Below, piece by piece: positions 19,613-27,396 of a stretch of 64,000 nucleotides of DNA; position 1 is the first letter of the stretch, and each line of letters opens with the position of its first letter. A program made the translations under genes and the position numbers. The notes below the pieces were generated by a model. It saw only the letters and a list, made by a program, of their open reading frames with translations, did no database searches and was not told where the DNA came from. The stretch spans positions 310,001-374,000 of the forward strand of contig JAFDVQ010000006.1 in NCBI GenBank assembly GCA_018268915.1, given 5' to 3'. Source of the stretch: Acidobacteriota bacterium (GTDB taxonomy: Bacteria > Acidobacteriota > Terriglobia > Terriglobales > Acidobacteriaceae).

Positions 19613-20938
19613 ATGGAGCCTGGCAAACAGCGAATTCTGGTCATTGGTGCTGGCATGGCCGGCCTCACGGCCGCGCGGCGTCTCACCGAGGCTGGCCGCC
19701 AAGTCCTTGTCCTCGAAGCCCGCGACCGCGTGGGCGGGCGGATCCGCACTCTCCGGGAAGGCAACCAGATTATCGAACTCGGGGCAGAATTCATTCACGG
19801 CCATCCCCCCGAACTATGGGACCTTATCCGCGAAGCCGGCCTTGACACCTACGCCCTCGATGGCGCCGACTATTGCCACAAAGACGACAAGCTCAAGAAA
19901 TGCGACGAACAGAGCGGGATATTCAAGTTCCTCAACCAGCTCGAAAAGTGGAAAGGCCCCGATCTCGCCTTCGCTGACTACCCCCCGCTCGAAAAGCTTC
20001 CGCCCGAGAAGCGCGAAGAGATCATCAACTACGTTCAAAGCTTCAATGCTGCAGACTACCGCCAGATCGGCGTCCACTCCCTGGCCGTCCAGCAGCACGC
20101 CGAAGAAGAAATCGGTGGGGATGAAGTCTTCCGCATTCGCGACGGCTACGACCGTCTGCCCCAGTTCCTAGCTTGGAAAGTTCGCGAATCGGGCGCACGC
20201 ATCGAGCTCTCTCGCCCGGTCGAAAGAATCGAATGGCGTCGCGGTCGCGTCGAAGTTTACGCCCGCGATGGCGGCGAACTCCTCGAACTCACTGCCAGCA
20301 AAGTCATCATTGCCGTTCCACTCGGCGTGCTCCTTCAGTTCGGCGTTGTCTTCGATCCGGTACCCCACACCCTCATCGCCGCTCACCAGCTATCCATGGG
20401 ACCAGTCCGCCGATTTACTCTCCTCTTTCGCGAGCGCTGGTGGGCCGAACACGACGAGCTGAAATTGGAAAAGCTCAGCTTCCTCTTCGCCCATGACGCC
20501 ATGCCGCCTGTCTGGTGGACATCCCATCCGTGGCAAAATCGCTCTCTCACCGGCTGGATCGGCGGCCCACGCTCGTCAGCCTTTGATCAATGCACCCGCG
20601 AGCAGGTCGGGGAGATGGCTTGCCTGGAACTCTCCCGTATCTTCTCTCTCCCCCTCGATTACCTGCGATCCCAGCTCGTCTTTTGCGCCACCCACGACTG
20701 GCAGACAGACCCCTATGCCTTCGGCGCATACAGCTACATCCCCGCCCGCGCCCTCGATGCCGTTCTAGAGATGGCAACCCCGGTCGACAACACCCTCTAC
20801 TTCGCCGGGGAGCACACGGATGTAACGGGCCATTGGGGCACCGTTCACGCCGCGATCCGCTCCGGCGAACGTGCCGCAAAACAGGTCCTCACTCCCGCCC
20901 GCGCACAACTGCATGAAATGACCGCCCGCGGCGCCTGA
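19613..20938 (+). CDS. FAD-dependent flavin amine oxidase
   Basis: The 441-aa protein has an N-terminal Rossmann FAD site (RILVIGAGMAGLTAARRL) and ARDRVGGRIRT, typical of the monoamine oxidase/polyamine oxidase family. Near the C-terminus YFAGEHTDVTGHWGTVHAAI forms the second FAD-binding stretch. No signal peptide is seen. It oxidises an amine, or another CH-NH or CH-CH substrate, with FAD; the substrate cannot be inferred. It starts with ATG (MEPGKQ), without a strong ribosome-binding site. Confidence 0.88.
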   Translation: MEPGKQRILVIGAGMAGLTAARRLTEAGRQVLVLEARDRVGGRIRTLREGNQIIELGAEFIHGHPPELWDLIREAGLDTYALDGADYCHKDDKLKKCDEQSGIFKFLNQLEKWKGPDLAFADYPPLEKLPPEKREEIINYVQSFNAADYRQIGVHSLAVQQHAEEEIGGDEVFRIRDGYDRLPQFLAWKVRESGARIELSRPVERIEWRRGRVEVYARDGGELLELTASKVIIAVPLGVLLQFGVVFDPVPHTLIAAHQLSMGPVRRFTLLFRERWWAEHDELKLEKLSFLFAHDAMPPVWWTSHPWQNRSLTGWIGGPRSSAFDQCTREQVGEMACLELSRIFSLPLDYLRSQLVFCATHDWQTDPYAFGAYSYIPARALDAVLEMATPVDNTLYFAGEHTDVTGHWGTVHAAIRSGERAAKQVLTPARAQLHEMTARGA

Positions 20939-20997
20939 TCTCCGCCACAAACACAATCGGCGCATGCACCACCAGGTACATACGCCGCATCTCGCAA

Positions 20998-21052
20998 TCC
21001 TAGTCCCTAGTCCCTAGTCCCTAGTCCCCAGCCCCTAGCCCCTAGCCCCTAG
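20998..21052. repeat. Period-7 heptamer tract (CCCTAGT type), best copy
   Basis: Four near-perfect TAGTCCC units grade into three TAGCCCC units, between the convergent stops of the amine oxidase (20938) and the gene at 21061. This is the most regular of the heptamer tracts. Confidence 0.9.
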
Positions 21053-21060
21053 GTCACTAC

Positions 21061-21486
21061 TCACTTAAGCGTCCGATCCTTCCGCGTCTCATCCGGCTCA
21101 TCAATCCGAAACGCCTTCTGTGCGTTCGACGGATGGTTCACTTTCGATGCTCGCCCATGACGCAGCATCCGTCGATGCGCCTCGCTCCAGGATGGCATCT
21201 CGCCCCCTTCCTGCTCCCAGTGCGCGACGGAAGCCTCATCGCACCACTCCAGCAGTTTGCGCATGGCAGGACCATGCGGACCAGAAGTCATGAACGCCTT
21301 CATCGCCGCCTCTGATTCCCAGCAGGTGCACGTCCAGAACGCGTTCCGCCTGTCGCGAAAGACCTTTGCTGCGAGACACCCCTCAGCCTGAGCCGTCTGA
21401 TTTCCAATGCGAAGCGCGGAGAAGATAAACGCCGGCATGAACCGCCACGACCTCACCCGCAACCTCGTCACTGACACTAACGGCAT
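21061..21486 (-). CDS. ABM-fold protein, DUF3291-like
   Basis: The 141-aa protein begins MPLVSVTRLRVRSWRFMPAF. It has a core with FWTCTCWESEAAMKAFMTSG followed by GPAMRKLLEWCDEASVAHWEQ, the layout of antibiotic-biosynthesis-monooxygenase-fold proteins close to DUF3291. Such proteins include haem-degrading and small oxygenases, but this branch is uncharacterised. It lies just upstream of dut's 3' end on the same strand (62-bp gap), so dut and this gene may be cotranscribed. Confidence 0.65.
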   Translation of the reverse strand: MPLVSVTRLRVRSWRFMPAFIFSALRIGNQTAQAEGCLAAKVFRDRRNAFWTCTCWESEAAMKAFMTSGPHGPAMRKLLEWCDEASVAHWEQEGGEMPSWSEAHRRMLRHGRASKVNHPSNAQKAFRIDEPDETRKDRTLK

Positions 21487-21547
21487 CTCAACCTCAGCTA
21501 CTCACCCACGCAGATCAAGTCTGCATCTAAGGCTTGTTCCCTTGTTC

Positions 21548-21982
21548 CTACCGGCCCGAACTTCCAAACCCTTTCGCCAACCGCGCCGACTCCTCTAAAT
21601 CCTGCGCCTGCTCAACATGTCCGGTCAGTACCGGTACCGGAATCATCTGCGCGATCTTTTCGCCAGCCTTGAGGTCGATCCGTTCGGTTCCCACATTCGT
21701 CATCACGATCTGTACCTCGCCGCGATAACCCGCGTCGATCACACCCGCCGTCGTCGCTATCCCCCTTGCGGCCATAGATGACCGGTCTCGCACCAGCAAT
21801 CCCAGCGGCACACCCGTCTCCGGATGCCGTGCCTCCACCGAGATCCCCGTCCTTACTCTCACTGTTTTGCGTGGCTCCAACACCGCGTCTTCCAATGCGA
21901 ATACGTCGTACCCCAGGTCCTCGCCCGGGTGCGCAACAACCGGCAGCCTCGCCCCTTCTTCCAGCAACTTCACACGCAACAT
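21548..21982 (-). CDS. dut: Deoxyuridine 5'-triphosphate nucleotidohydrolase (dUTPase)
   Basis: The 144-aa protein is the normal size for a trimeric dUTPase, which converts dUTP to dUMP and pyrophosphate and keeps uracil out of DNA. All five motifs are visible: GEDLGYDVFA, RDRSSMAARG, GVIDAGYRGEV (with the catalytic Asp and the gatekeeping Tyr), KIAQMIPVPV and the flexible C-terminal RLAKGFGSSGR. It starts with ATG at 21982. Confidence 0.95.
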   Translation of the reverse strand: MLRVKLLEEGARLPVVAHPGEDLGYDVFALEDAVLEPRKTVRVRTGISVEARHPETGVPLGLLVRDRSSMAARGIATTAGVIDAGYRGEVQIVMTNVGTERIDLKAGEKIAQMIPVPVLTGHVEQAQDLEESARLAKGFGSSGR

Positions 21983-22226
21983 GTGTTCATACTAATGGCC
22001 GCTTCCGCAATCCAAAACCGCCTCGCACCCCATCCGATGCGCATTTGCCCCGTCGGTTCTGCGAAACAAAGATGTCGCGTCCTCCTTGGCCTCACTGCTA
22101 ATCTTGCTTAACAAGGGGCGCCGCTGTCCGAAACTGCCTAATTCGTCCTCTCATTCCTCGTCTCACCTGGGTGCGACCCAGTTGAGGTGTGTGTTCTCGC
22201 CCTTCACCCCGAGAGGATGATACTCA

Positions 22227-23246
22227 GTGCAATTAGAAAACCTTGGCTGGAATGGCTTCTTCGCCATCCAGCAACATTCCGGCGTGCCTGCGCGCATTGC
22301 CACAGCTTCGAGAGAACGTTATTCCGTCTGGACGCAAGCCGGAGAAATCGAAGCCGTCGTTAGCGGAGAACTCCGCCGCAATAGCCTTGTCTGGCCGGCA
22401 GTCGGCGACTGGGTTGCGCTGCGGCCCGGCACGTCCGTCATTGAACACATCTTTGAACGCAAGACCGTCCTGTCCCGCAAGCAGCCCGGCAGGCCGATCC
22501 AAGAGCAGGTGCTCGCCGCCAACATCGACGTCCTGTTCATCGCCAGCGGCCTCGATCGCGACTTCAACGAGCGCCGCATCGAACGCTATCTCGTCGTCAC
22601 GCAGCAGAGCGGTGCCCGTCCCGTGATTCTCCTCAACAAGGCAGACCTCTGCGGCAGTGATCAAGTCGATCTCATCCAGGACCGGCTCACCGCCTCGACT
22701 GGCGCACCGGTCATTCCCATCAGCGCCGTCACGGGGCAGGGAATTGAACTGCTAAACGACCACATCGCCCCCGGCGAAACCGCCGCTCTCATCGGCTCTT
22801 CCGGCGTTGGAAAATCCACCCTCCTCAATCGTCTCCTCGGTCACGCTCACCAACCCACCGCTGCTGTGCGCCACGACGACAATCGCGGCCGCCACACCAC
22901 GACAGCCCGTTCGATGTTCATCATGCCAGCTGGTTGGCTCCTCATCGATATGCCCGGACTTCGCGAAGTCCAGCTTTGGGCCTCACCTGACCAGCTTGGC
23001 GCCAGCTTCGAAGACATTGAGCAAATCGCTCGAGGCTGCCGATTTCGCGATTGCACTCACTCCGGCGAGCCAGGCTGCGCCATTTCCGAATCCGCAATCG
23101 ATCCCGCGCGGCTCGAAAACTATCGTAAGCTCCAGCGCGAACTCGATTACCTGGACAGAAAGCTCGACAAACGTCTCATGAGCGAAACCAAGGCGAGGTG
23201 GAAGGCGATTTATAAGGCCATGCGCCACCATCCGAAAAACCAATGA
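22227..23246 (+). CDS. rsgA: Ribosome small-subunit-dependent GTPase A
   Basis: The 339-aa protein starts with GTG, supported by GAGAGGA about 9 nt upstream. It has an N-terminal OB-fold, then a circularly permuted GTPase: LNKAD (G4) precedes GSSGVGKSTLLN (G1) and DMPGLRE (G3). A C-terminal zinc site is formed by the CRFRDCTHSGEPGC cluster. RsgA (YjeQ) is a late 30S ribosome assembly factor. It directly precedes rnpB on the same strand. Confidence 0.95.
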   Translation: MQLENLGWNGFFAIQQHSGVPARIATASRERYSVWTQAGEIEAVVSGELRRNSLVWPAVGDWVALRPGTSVIEHIFERKTVLSRKQPGRPIQEQVLAANIDVLFIASGLDRDFNERRIERYLVVTQQSGARPVILLNKADLCGSDQVDLIQDRLTASTGAPVIPISAVTGQGIELLNDHIAPGETAALIGSSGVGKSTLLNRLLGHAHQPTAAVRHDDNRGRHTTTARSMFIMPAGWLLIDMPGLREVQLWASPDQLGASFEDIEQIARGCRFRDCTHSGEPGCAISESAIDPARLENYRKLQRELDYLDRKLDKRLMSETKARWKAIYKAMRHHPKNQ

Positions 23247-23276
23247 TTTCGAAGCAATTAGCGGTAAAATAGCGAT

Positions 23277-23740
23277 GGCAAGGGGACCGGGCGGTCGCTG
23301 CCGGTGATCGCGCAAGCGTTCACCGGGGGAGGAAAGTCCGAACTCCGCAGGGTAGTGTGCCGGATAACGTCCGGGATGCGGGCTTCAAAGCCCGCAGACG
23401 GCCAGTGCCACAGAAAACATACCGCCCCTGTCGCAGGTTGCTGCTCGATGGACTCGTCCAGAGGGCTGCCCTACGTAGTGGTAAGGGTGAAAAGGTGCGG
23501 TAAGAGCGCACCGCTCCGGCGGTAACGACGGAGGCATGGTAAACCCCACACGGAGCAAGACCAAATAGGGAGGAAAGCGCCCGCTAAGAGTCAGGCGGTG
23601 CTGCGTATCGGCCCGATGCGCCAAGAAGACTCGAGCAAGTTTCGAAACCTCCGGGTAGGTCGCTGATGAGCGCCGGCGGTAACGCCGCGCCTAGAGGAAT
23701 GACCGCACACGACAGAATTCGGCTTACAGGTCCTCTTGCC
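23277..23740 (+). ncRNA. rnpB: RNase P RNA, bacterial class A
   Basis: The 5' GGCAAGGGGACC (23277-23288) pairs with the 3' GGTCCTCTTGCC (23729-23740) to close helix P1. Conserved core elements appear in order: GAGGAAAGTCCG, AGGGTGAAAAGGTGCGGTAAG, CGGAGCAAGACCAAATAG, GAGTCAGGCGGTG and the 3' CGACAGAATTCGGCTTACAG. The RNA is the catalytic subunit that matures tRNA 5' ends. TAAAAT (23265-23270) sits at a reasonable -10 distance; the -35 is unclear. The short ORFs drawn through this segment are spurious. Confidence 0.97.
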
Positions 23741-23769
23741 AGAATTTTCGATCCGATCTTAGGCCAGAA

Positions 23770-23967
23770 CTACTCCGGCCTCTTACTGGCCCGCACGCTC
23801 CGGCTGGAAAGCTCGGCAGCTTCGAGCTCTGCAATACGCGCACGGAGAATTCGCCTCAAATCGGCAACGCTTTTCGCATCGTGGCCTAAGTCGTTCTCGA
23901 ATCGGCGCAGCACAGCACGCAGCGAGTCGAGCAAATTGTGATCTGAATGTATTGCCAACTGAATCAC
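23770..23967 (-). CDS. Small helical protein, third gene of overlapping micro-operon
   Basis: The 65-aa protein starts with GTG at 23967, overlapping the previous stop as GTGA (4 bp). It contains LLDSLRAVLRRFEND, then DLRRILRARIAELEAAE, which aligns with the 58-aa product just upstream (LR..LR..E, DL.RILR.RIAE.E), so the two are paralogs. The sequence is predicted helical and charged, possibly a coiled coil or small nucleic-acid-associated protein. The family is not recognised. It ends 30 bp from the convergent rnpB end. Confidence 0.7.
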   Translation of the reverse strand: MIQLAIHSDHNLLDSLRAVLRRFENDLGHDAKSVADLRRILRARIAELEAAELSSRSVRASKRPE

Positions 23968-24140
23968 CTTCCAGTGGATTTCCCACTTTGTCCTTGCACC
24001 GATTCGATCTCTGCAATTCTTCTCCGCAGGATTCGCTTCAGATCGGCTTGGTCCCGCGTTTCCGCGAGAACTGAGCCCTCCAGCTTTCGAAGTGCCTCAC
24101 GTAGAACCGACAGCATCGGACGGCCCGGCTGAATACTCAT
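23964..24140 (-). CDS. Small helical protein, second gene of overlapping micro-operon (58 aa)
   Basis: The ATG at 24140 overlaps the preceding stop as ATGA, and GGGAAGG lies seven or so nt upstream. Key stretches are MLSVLREALRKLEGSV and DLKRILRRRIAEIESV, matching the 65-aa gene that follows. The stop TGA (23964-23966) overlaps that gene's GTG. The protein is short enough to be missed by ordinary length cut-offs. The overlaps and the paralogy to its neighbour are the main support that it is real. Its function is unknown. Confidence 0.7.
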   Translation of the reverse strand: MSIQPGRPMLSVLREALRKLEGSVLAETRDQADLKRILRRRIAEIESVQGQSGKSTGR

Positions 24141-24325
24141 GCCTTCCCGCCTGCTCGATCAGGCCACAGCTGCTTCCTTACCTGCAGCTCCAATACATGG
24201 CGGCGGGTCACCTGAGAAAGCTCATCCGCCTTGCGATGCGCATGATCTAGCCTCAGTGCCGCTTCCAGATCGTCGAACGTGGTGCTTGAACCTTCTACAA
24301 CAAAAACGCTGGTAAAAACCTTCAT
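24137..24325 (-). CDS. Small protein, first gene of overlapping micro-operon (62 aa)
   Basis: The start is the ATG at 24325 with GGAGG (24332-24336) at ideal spacing; a longer frame to a TTG at 24403 is less likely. It begins KVFTSVFVVEGSSTTFDDLE and continues with a charged helix (RLDHAHRKADELSQVTRRHV). Its stop overlaps the next ATG (ATGA). It is not clearly homologous to the two following products, although helix content and size are similar. A 20-codon frame from an ATG at 24384 would end in another ATGA overlap with this start, but it lacks a ribosome-binding site. The family is not recognised. Confidence 0.7.
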   Translation of the reverse strand: MKVFTSVFVVEGSSTTFDDLEAALRLDHAHRKADELSQVTRRHVLELQVRKQLWPDRAGGKA

Positions 24326-24524
24326 GGCAAACCTCCGGCAAGTGCACAACCGTGCCATGCCAGCCGACAGGAGGAGGTCCTCATGGCGAACAGTCAGCTG
24401 CAAGCCGATTGAGCTTCTGTAGTTTTCGCTTTTCAGGTCTTGCGGGGAAAAACGGGGGGAAGGGACAGGCCCGAGCCCGAACTACGACTACATCGTCATA
24501 GTCCCATGGGATCTACCTCAACGA

Positions 24525-24540
24525 TGTGAGATAAATCACA
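24525..24540. promoter_or_regulatory. CRP-type operator palindrome
   Basis: TGTGAGATAAATCACA is a perfect TGTGA-N6-TCACA dyad, the consensus site for CRP/FNR-family activators. It lies in the 293-bp gap between the stop of the 24619 gene and the micro-operon start at 24325, centred about 207 bp upstream of that ATG. CTATGA (minus strand, about 24497-24502) is at class II distance as a weak -10. A second imperfect dyad (ACTACGAC...GTCATAGT) lies at 24481-24502. Confidence 0.65.
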
Positions 24541-24618
24541 CCAGTAGCGGGCTTCCTTAACCTTAATAATTCGTTTTACTTAGAAAAAGAGGTGCCCCGG
24601 AATAAGCCCGGCTTGAGC

Positions 24619-25038
24619 CTATTCGAGCAAAATTCCCATCCGTTTGATCAGGACTCGGTCCCACTCAGTCAGGCGGTTTTCGAAAGTGTTTTCCCCGTCA
24701 TGCTTCACAATTGCAGCCCTGACTGCATATGCCCACATGTCAAAATCGCGCATCTTTTCGCTGTTTTCAGGATCAGCCAGCGACATCTCCCCGAGGTTGT
24801 ACACAGCCGCCACGAGTTCATCGATCACCGAGTAGTAGCCCCGCTTCGCAATCAATCCACCGACCATGGCGCTGATCGCATCCTGATGCTGAGCGTCGCC
24901 CGATGCCCCCCGATATTCCGCCCGTTCCATCCCGAGTGTCCTCTTGGCAGTGTTTTCCTGCGTCACTCTAAAGGGATCATCAAATCCTTGGGCGATCGTG
25001 TCAACTGATTCAAGAGTAATGAGTAGCCGTAACTGCAT
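24619..25038 (-). CDS. Hypothetical protein, 139 aa
   Basis: It starts with ATG at 25038 without an obvious ribosome-binding site. Composition and codon use look like a real soluble protein: AISAMVGGLIAKRGYYSVIDE and LVAAVYNLGEMSLADPENSE suggest an amphipathic helical domain. It ends in NRLTEWDRVLIKRMGILLE. No family is recognised and there are no cofactor motifs. It precedes the CRP-type site and the micro-operon on the same strand. Confidence 0.6.
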   Translation of the reverse strand: MQLRLLITLESVDTIAQGFDDPFRVTQENTAKRTLGMERAEYRGASGDAQHQDAISAMVGGLIAKRGYYSVIDELVAAVYNLGEMSLADPENSEKMRDFDMWAYAVRAAIVKHDGENTFENRLTEWDRVLIKRMGILLE

Positions 25039-25121
25039 CTACGTAACAACTTCGCACGCGAAATAGTTCCAGGCAGACATTGCGGAAACGTTTTTCCGGT
25101 AGGTATACTCAGCTCTCAACC

Positions 25122-25490
25122 ATGAAGGCGCGTTGTCTTATTGTCAGGGCTCTGCTCCTGATCTCGCTGCTAGCTCCCTTCGGCCACCGGGCCTTCGGCA
25201 GCCGCATCAGCTCGCCTTCTTGTCGAATCCTCAAGCGTTCCTACGAAACCCGCAACCATCAGATCGACAGAACATCGCTCGACGTGGTTCTCGCTGCACC
25301 GGCTCACCGCGCTCCTGCGCAGCGGATGCATCGCCTGCGGGGCAAGAGAATCAACCTCGATCCATCGTTTGTTCTCCCGCCTGCACCCTCGCTCGTAGCC
25401 GAACCGGTCTCTCTGTTGATTACCCTCCACACACAGGACCTGAACGGCCCCAACCCCTCTCGCGGTCCTCCCTCACTCGCCTTGATCTAG
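25122..25490 (+). CDS. Possible exported protein, doubtful
   Basis: The ATG at 25122 opens a 122-codon frame beginning KARCLIVRALLLISLLAPFG, a plausible signal peptide with cleavage after RAFG. The rest is rich in Pro, Arg and Ser and looks like an unselected frame; an alternative plus frame (25133) and a minus frame (25420-25602) overlap it. It may be a decayed gene that keeps only its signal sequence. Confidence 0.25.
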   Translation: MKARCLIVRALLLISLLAPFGHRAFGSRISSPSCRILKRSYETRNHQIDRTSLDVVLAAPAHRAPAQRMHRLRGKRINLDPSFVLPPAPSLVAEPVSLLITLHTQDLNGPNPSRGPPSLALI

Positions 25491-25501
25491 TCTTTAGCCC
25501 T

Positions 25502-25520
25502 TCGAACGAAGTTCGATTTT
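25502..25520 (+). terminator. Small hairpin followed by T-run
   Basis: TCGAAC (25502-25507) pairs with GTTCGA (25511-25516) around a 3-nt loop and is followed by TTTT. It lies just after the doubtful frame ending at 25490. The stem is short and contains only half G-C pairs. Confidence 0.3.
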
Positions 25521-25628
25521 CCGTCCCTCCCAGAGTACGAATGCGTATAACCATCGTGTCTCCGGGAGTGATTCGATAGCGCCTCGAGTCTTCGTAAAAC
25601 ACGATTCCTTTGAACGCCAGAGTTTAGT

Positions 25629-25818
25629 TTGGATTCCCGTCGTGTTCTTGCCTGGGGGGAATCCAACGGACTAGTAACCACCCTCCATGGAAACTAGTCC
25701 GAGCAGGGTTGGCACTGCCCGGGGAAGGCGGGTCCAACCCATCGCGTCAGCTGGTCGTGCCCTTGAGCCGATCGCTGCCGTCACCGGCAGTGGTGCCCGC
25801 CCCGGTCGCCACTGCCGG
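25629..25818. other. Cluster of four consecutive inverted repeats in a gene-poor stretch
   Basis: Four perfect stems occur in series: TTGGATTCCC 25629-25638 with GGGAATCCAA 25657-25666; CGGACTAGT 25667-25675 with ACTAGTCCG 25693-25701; GGGTTGG 25706-25712 with CCAACCC 25734-25740; CCGGCAGTGG 25784-25793 with CCACTGCCGG 25809-25818. The first three are separated by at most five bases. The 25039-25930 stretch otherwise has only the doubtful frame at 25122. This could be a structured RNA, a 5' leader of the DoxX-like gene or mobile-element debris; none matches a family I know. Confidence 0.6.
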
Positions 25819-25930
25819 CATTTCTCGCCCCCCATCACTTTGTATGAATCGACAGCTGGCTGCATCGCATCCATTCTGCAACCCGCCTTTCCCAAACTTC
25901 GCTCAAACAATCCGGTCACAAGGAGTTCCC

Positions 25931-26317
25931 ATGAAAATTGCCGCGACAATCGCCCGCTATCTGCTCGGCATTATCTTCGTGTTCTTCGGTTCCAACATGC
26001 TTTTCCATTTCCTCCCGAACCCACCGATGCCTCCTGGCCCGCTGGCGGACTTCACCAACGCCCTGAACACCTCCCACTACGTTCTGGCGCTGGGCTTCTT
26101 TCAGGTTGCTCCCGGGATTCTCCTTCTCATCAATCGCTACGTGCCCTTGGCACTGACGGCGTTGGCTGGAATGATCATCAACATCAATCTCATCCACATC
26201 ACCATGGCGCCTTCCGGTCTCCCAATGGCTGCGGTTGTCAGCCTTCTCTGGCTCCTAGTATTCCTGCGCGTCAAGTCAAACTTCGCCGGCATCTTCGAGC
26301 CCGCCCCTCAGCGCTGA
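25931..26317 (+). CDS. DoxX-like small membrane protein
   Basis: The ATG at 25931 with AAGGAG just upstream gives a 128-aa protein; the frame open from 25709 is not supported. It has four predicted membrane helices, the first being ARYLLGIIFVFFGSNMLFHF, as in DoxX/SURF4-like proteins. The precise role is unknown; family members are linked to redox or respiratory functions in some bacteria. It lies 30 bp before lipB on the same strand and could be cotranscribed. Confidence 0.8.
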   Translation: MKIAATIARYLLGIIFVFFGSNMLFHFLPNPPMPPGPLADFTNALNTSHYVLALGFFQVAPGILLLINRYVPLALTALAGMIININLIHITMAPSGLPMAAVVSLLWLLVFLRVKSNFAGIFEPAPQR

Positions 26318-26347
26318 TCCCGACCGCATCCATACAATGAAGTAGCC

Positions 26348-27175
26348 ATGATCGAGTACCTCTACCTCGGCCGCGTGACCTATGACGATGCACTCAAGCT
26401 CCAGTCAGAAGTCGCGGCCTTGCGTCTCGCCGGTCTCATCGACAACACGCTTCTGCTACTCGAGCACCCGCCAGTCCTCACCCTGGGCCGCAATGCCAGC
26501 CGGGCCAACGTCCTCGCATCCGATGATCTCCTCGCCAGTCGCGCCGTCTCGCTCTACGAAATCAACCGCGGCGGAGACGTCACCTATCACGGCCCCGGCC
26601 AGCTTGTCGGCTATCCCATCTTCGACCTGCGAAGTCTCAAAAATTCGAACGGTGGTCGCCTCGGTCCGGTCGACTTCGTCCGCATGATGGAAGAAGCCCT
26701 CATCCGCCTCTGCGGAGTCTATGGCGTTCGCGCCGGGCGCATCGTCGGACTCACCGGCGTCTGGTGTGGCCTGCACGACTATCAACCGGGCCCAGCTCGC
26801 GAGCGCAAAATAGGGGCCATTGGCATCCACGTCTCCCGCGGAATCACCTCCCATGGCTTCGCCTTCAATATCACCACCGACCTCCGCGACTTCCAGCTCA
26901 TCAACCCCTGCGGCATCACCGACAAGCCTGTAACCAGCCTCAATCTGGAACTCCCGCAAGGCATGACTCTGCCCCCTCTAGAGAACATGGCCCATCAGGC
27001 CGCCAGTCAGTTCGGCCATGTTTTCGCGCAGCAGGTCCTCGCCGTCGAATCCCTCGATGCCCTTCGTTCTCAGGCGCAAGCCAAGAGGAATTTCCCCGCC
27101 AATGACACACCTTTGCAGATTCCAGATGAGCTTCGCCAACTGCACGGCGATTCCGATTACCCCAGCAGAGCCTGA
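26348..27175 (+). CDS. lipB: Octanoyl-[ACP]:protein N-octanoyltransferase
   Basis: The 275-aa protein is somewhat longer than typical LipB, with a C-terminal extension. The signature RGGDVTYHGPGQLVGYP begins near residue 74. The catalytic Lys lies in ERKIGAIGIHVSRG and the catalytic Cys in LINPCGI. LipB moves octanoate from acyl carrier protein to lipoyl domains, the first step of lipoate assembly. It lies about 220 bp upstream of the two-lipoyl-domain E2 gene, a direct substrate of the pathway. No lipA is visible. Confidence 0.95.
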   Translation: MIEYLYLGRVTYDDALKLQSEVAALRLAGLIDNTLLLLEHPPVLTLGRNASRANVLASDDLLASRAVSLYEINRGGDVTYHGPGQLVGYPIFDLRSLKNSNGGRLGPVDFVRMMEEALIRLCGVYGVRAGRIVGLTGVWCGLHDYQPGPARERKIGAIGIHVSRGITSHGFAFNITTDLRDFQLINPCGITDKPVTSLNLELPQGMTLPPLENMAHQAASQFGHVFAQQVLAVESLDALRSQAQAKRNFPANDTPLQIPDELRQLHGDSDYPSRA

Positions 27176-27217
27176 TCTCTGCTCGCACATCCGATCGTCC
27201 GCTCCTCGAGGATCGAG

Positions 27218-27255
27218 CTGTGCCCCGTTCATCGCGGCTTCATGCGATGAGCGGG
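27218..27255. repeat. TGTGCCCC-headed hairpin repeat
   Basis: CCCGTTCATCGC (27224-27235) pairs with GCGATGAGCGGG (27244-27255), with one G-T wobble, behind CTGTGCC. It lies 3' of lipB. Other copies are at 33131 and 51796. Confidence 0.85.
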
Positions 27256-27339
27256 AGTGTCCACGCAGCATGAGTGCCGCAATTTATAATCCCCCCTGGA
27301 GCCGAGCCTTTATTCCACCTTCACCGGTCAGCTACCTCG

Positions 27340-27376
27340 TTTAACTGACGACTGGAAACTGGCAACTGATAACTAG
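27340..27376. repeat. Period-7 heptamer tract (AACTG type)
   Basis: TTAACTG, ACGACTG, GAAACTG, GCAACTG and ATAACTA are in strict register. The tract ends about 20 bp before the E2 start codon, so it occupies that gene's 5' leader. Confidence 0.85.
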
Positions 27377-27396
27377 TCTCTCGGAGTGAACGATTC

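Noticed and set aside
20998..21052. Regular repeats that might be a CRISPR array
   Set aside because: Units are 7 bp with no spacers and there are no cas genes; they fit a heptamer tract.
23320..23624. Short frames inside 23277-23740
   Set aside because: The stretch is RNase P RNA with all conserved core elements.
25420..25602. Minus-strand frame with YEDSRRYRITPGDTMVIRIR, which looks protein-like
   Set aside because: It is short, starts only with GTG and is closed just upstream by a stop; it may be a fossil but the evidence is too thin to call.
25629..25818. The inverted repeats considered as tRNA or integron attC
   Set aside because: There are no tRNA invariant bases or T-arm, and no attC core sites or integrase nearby.
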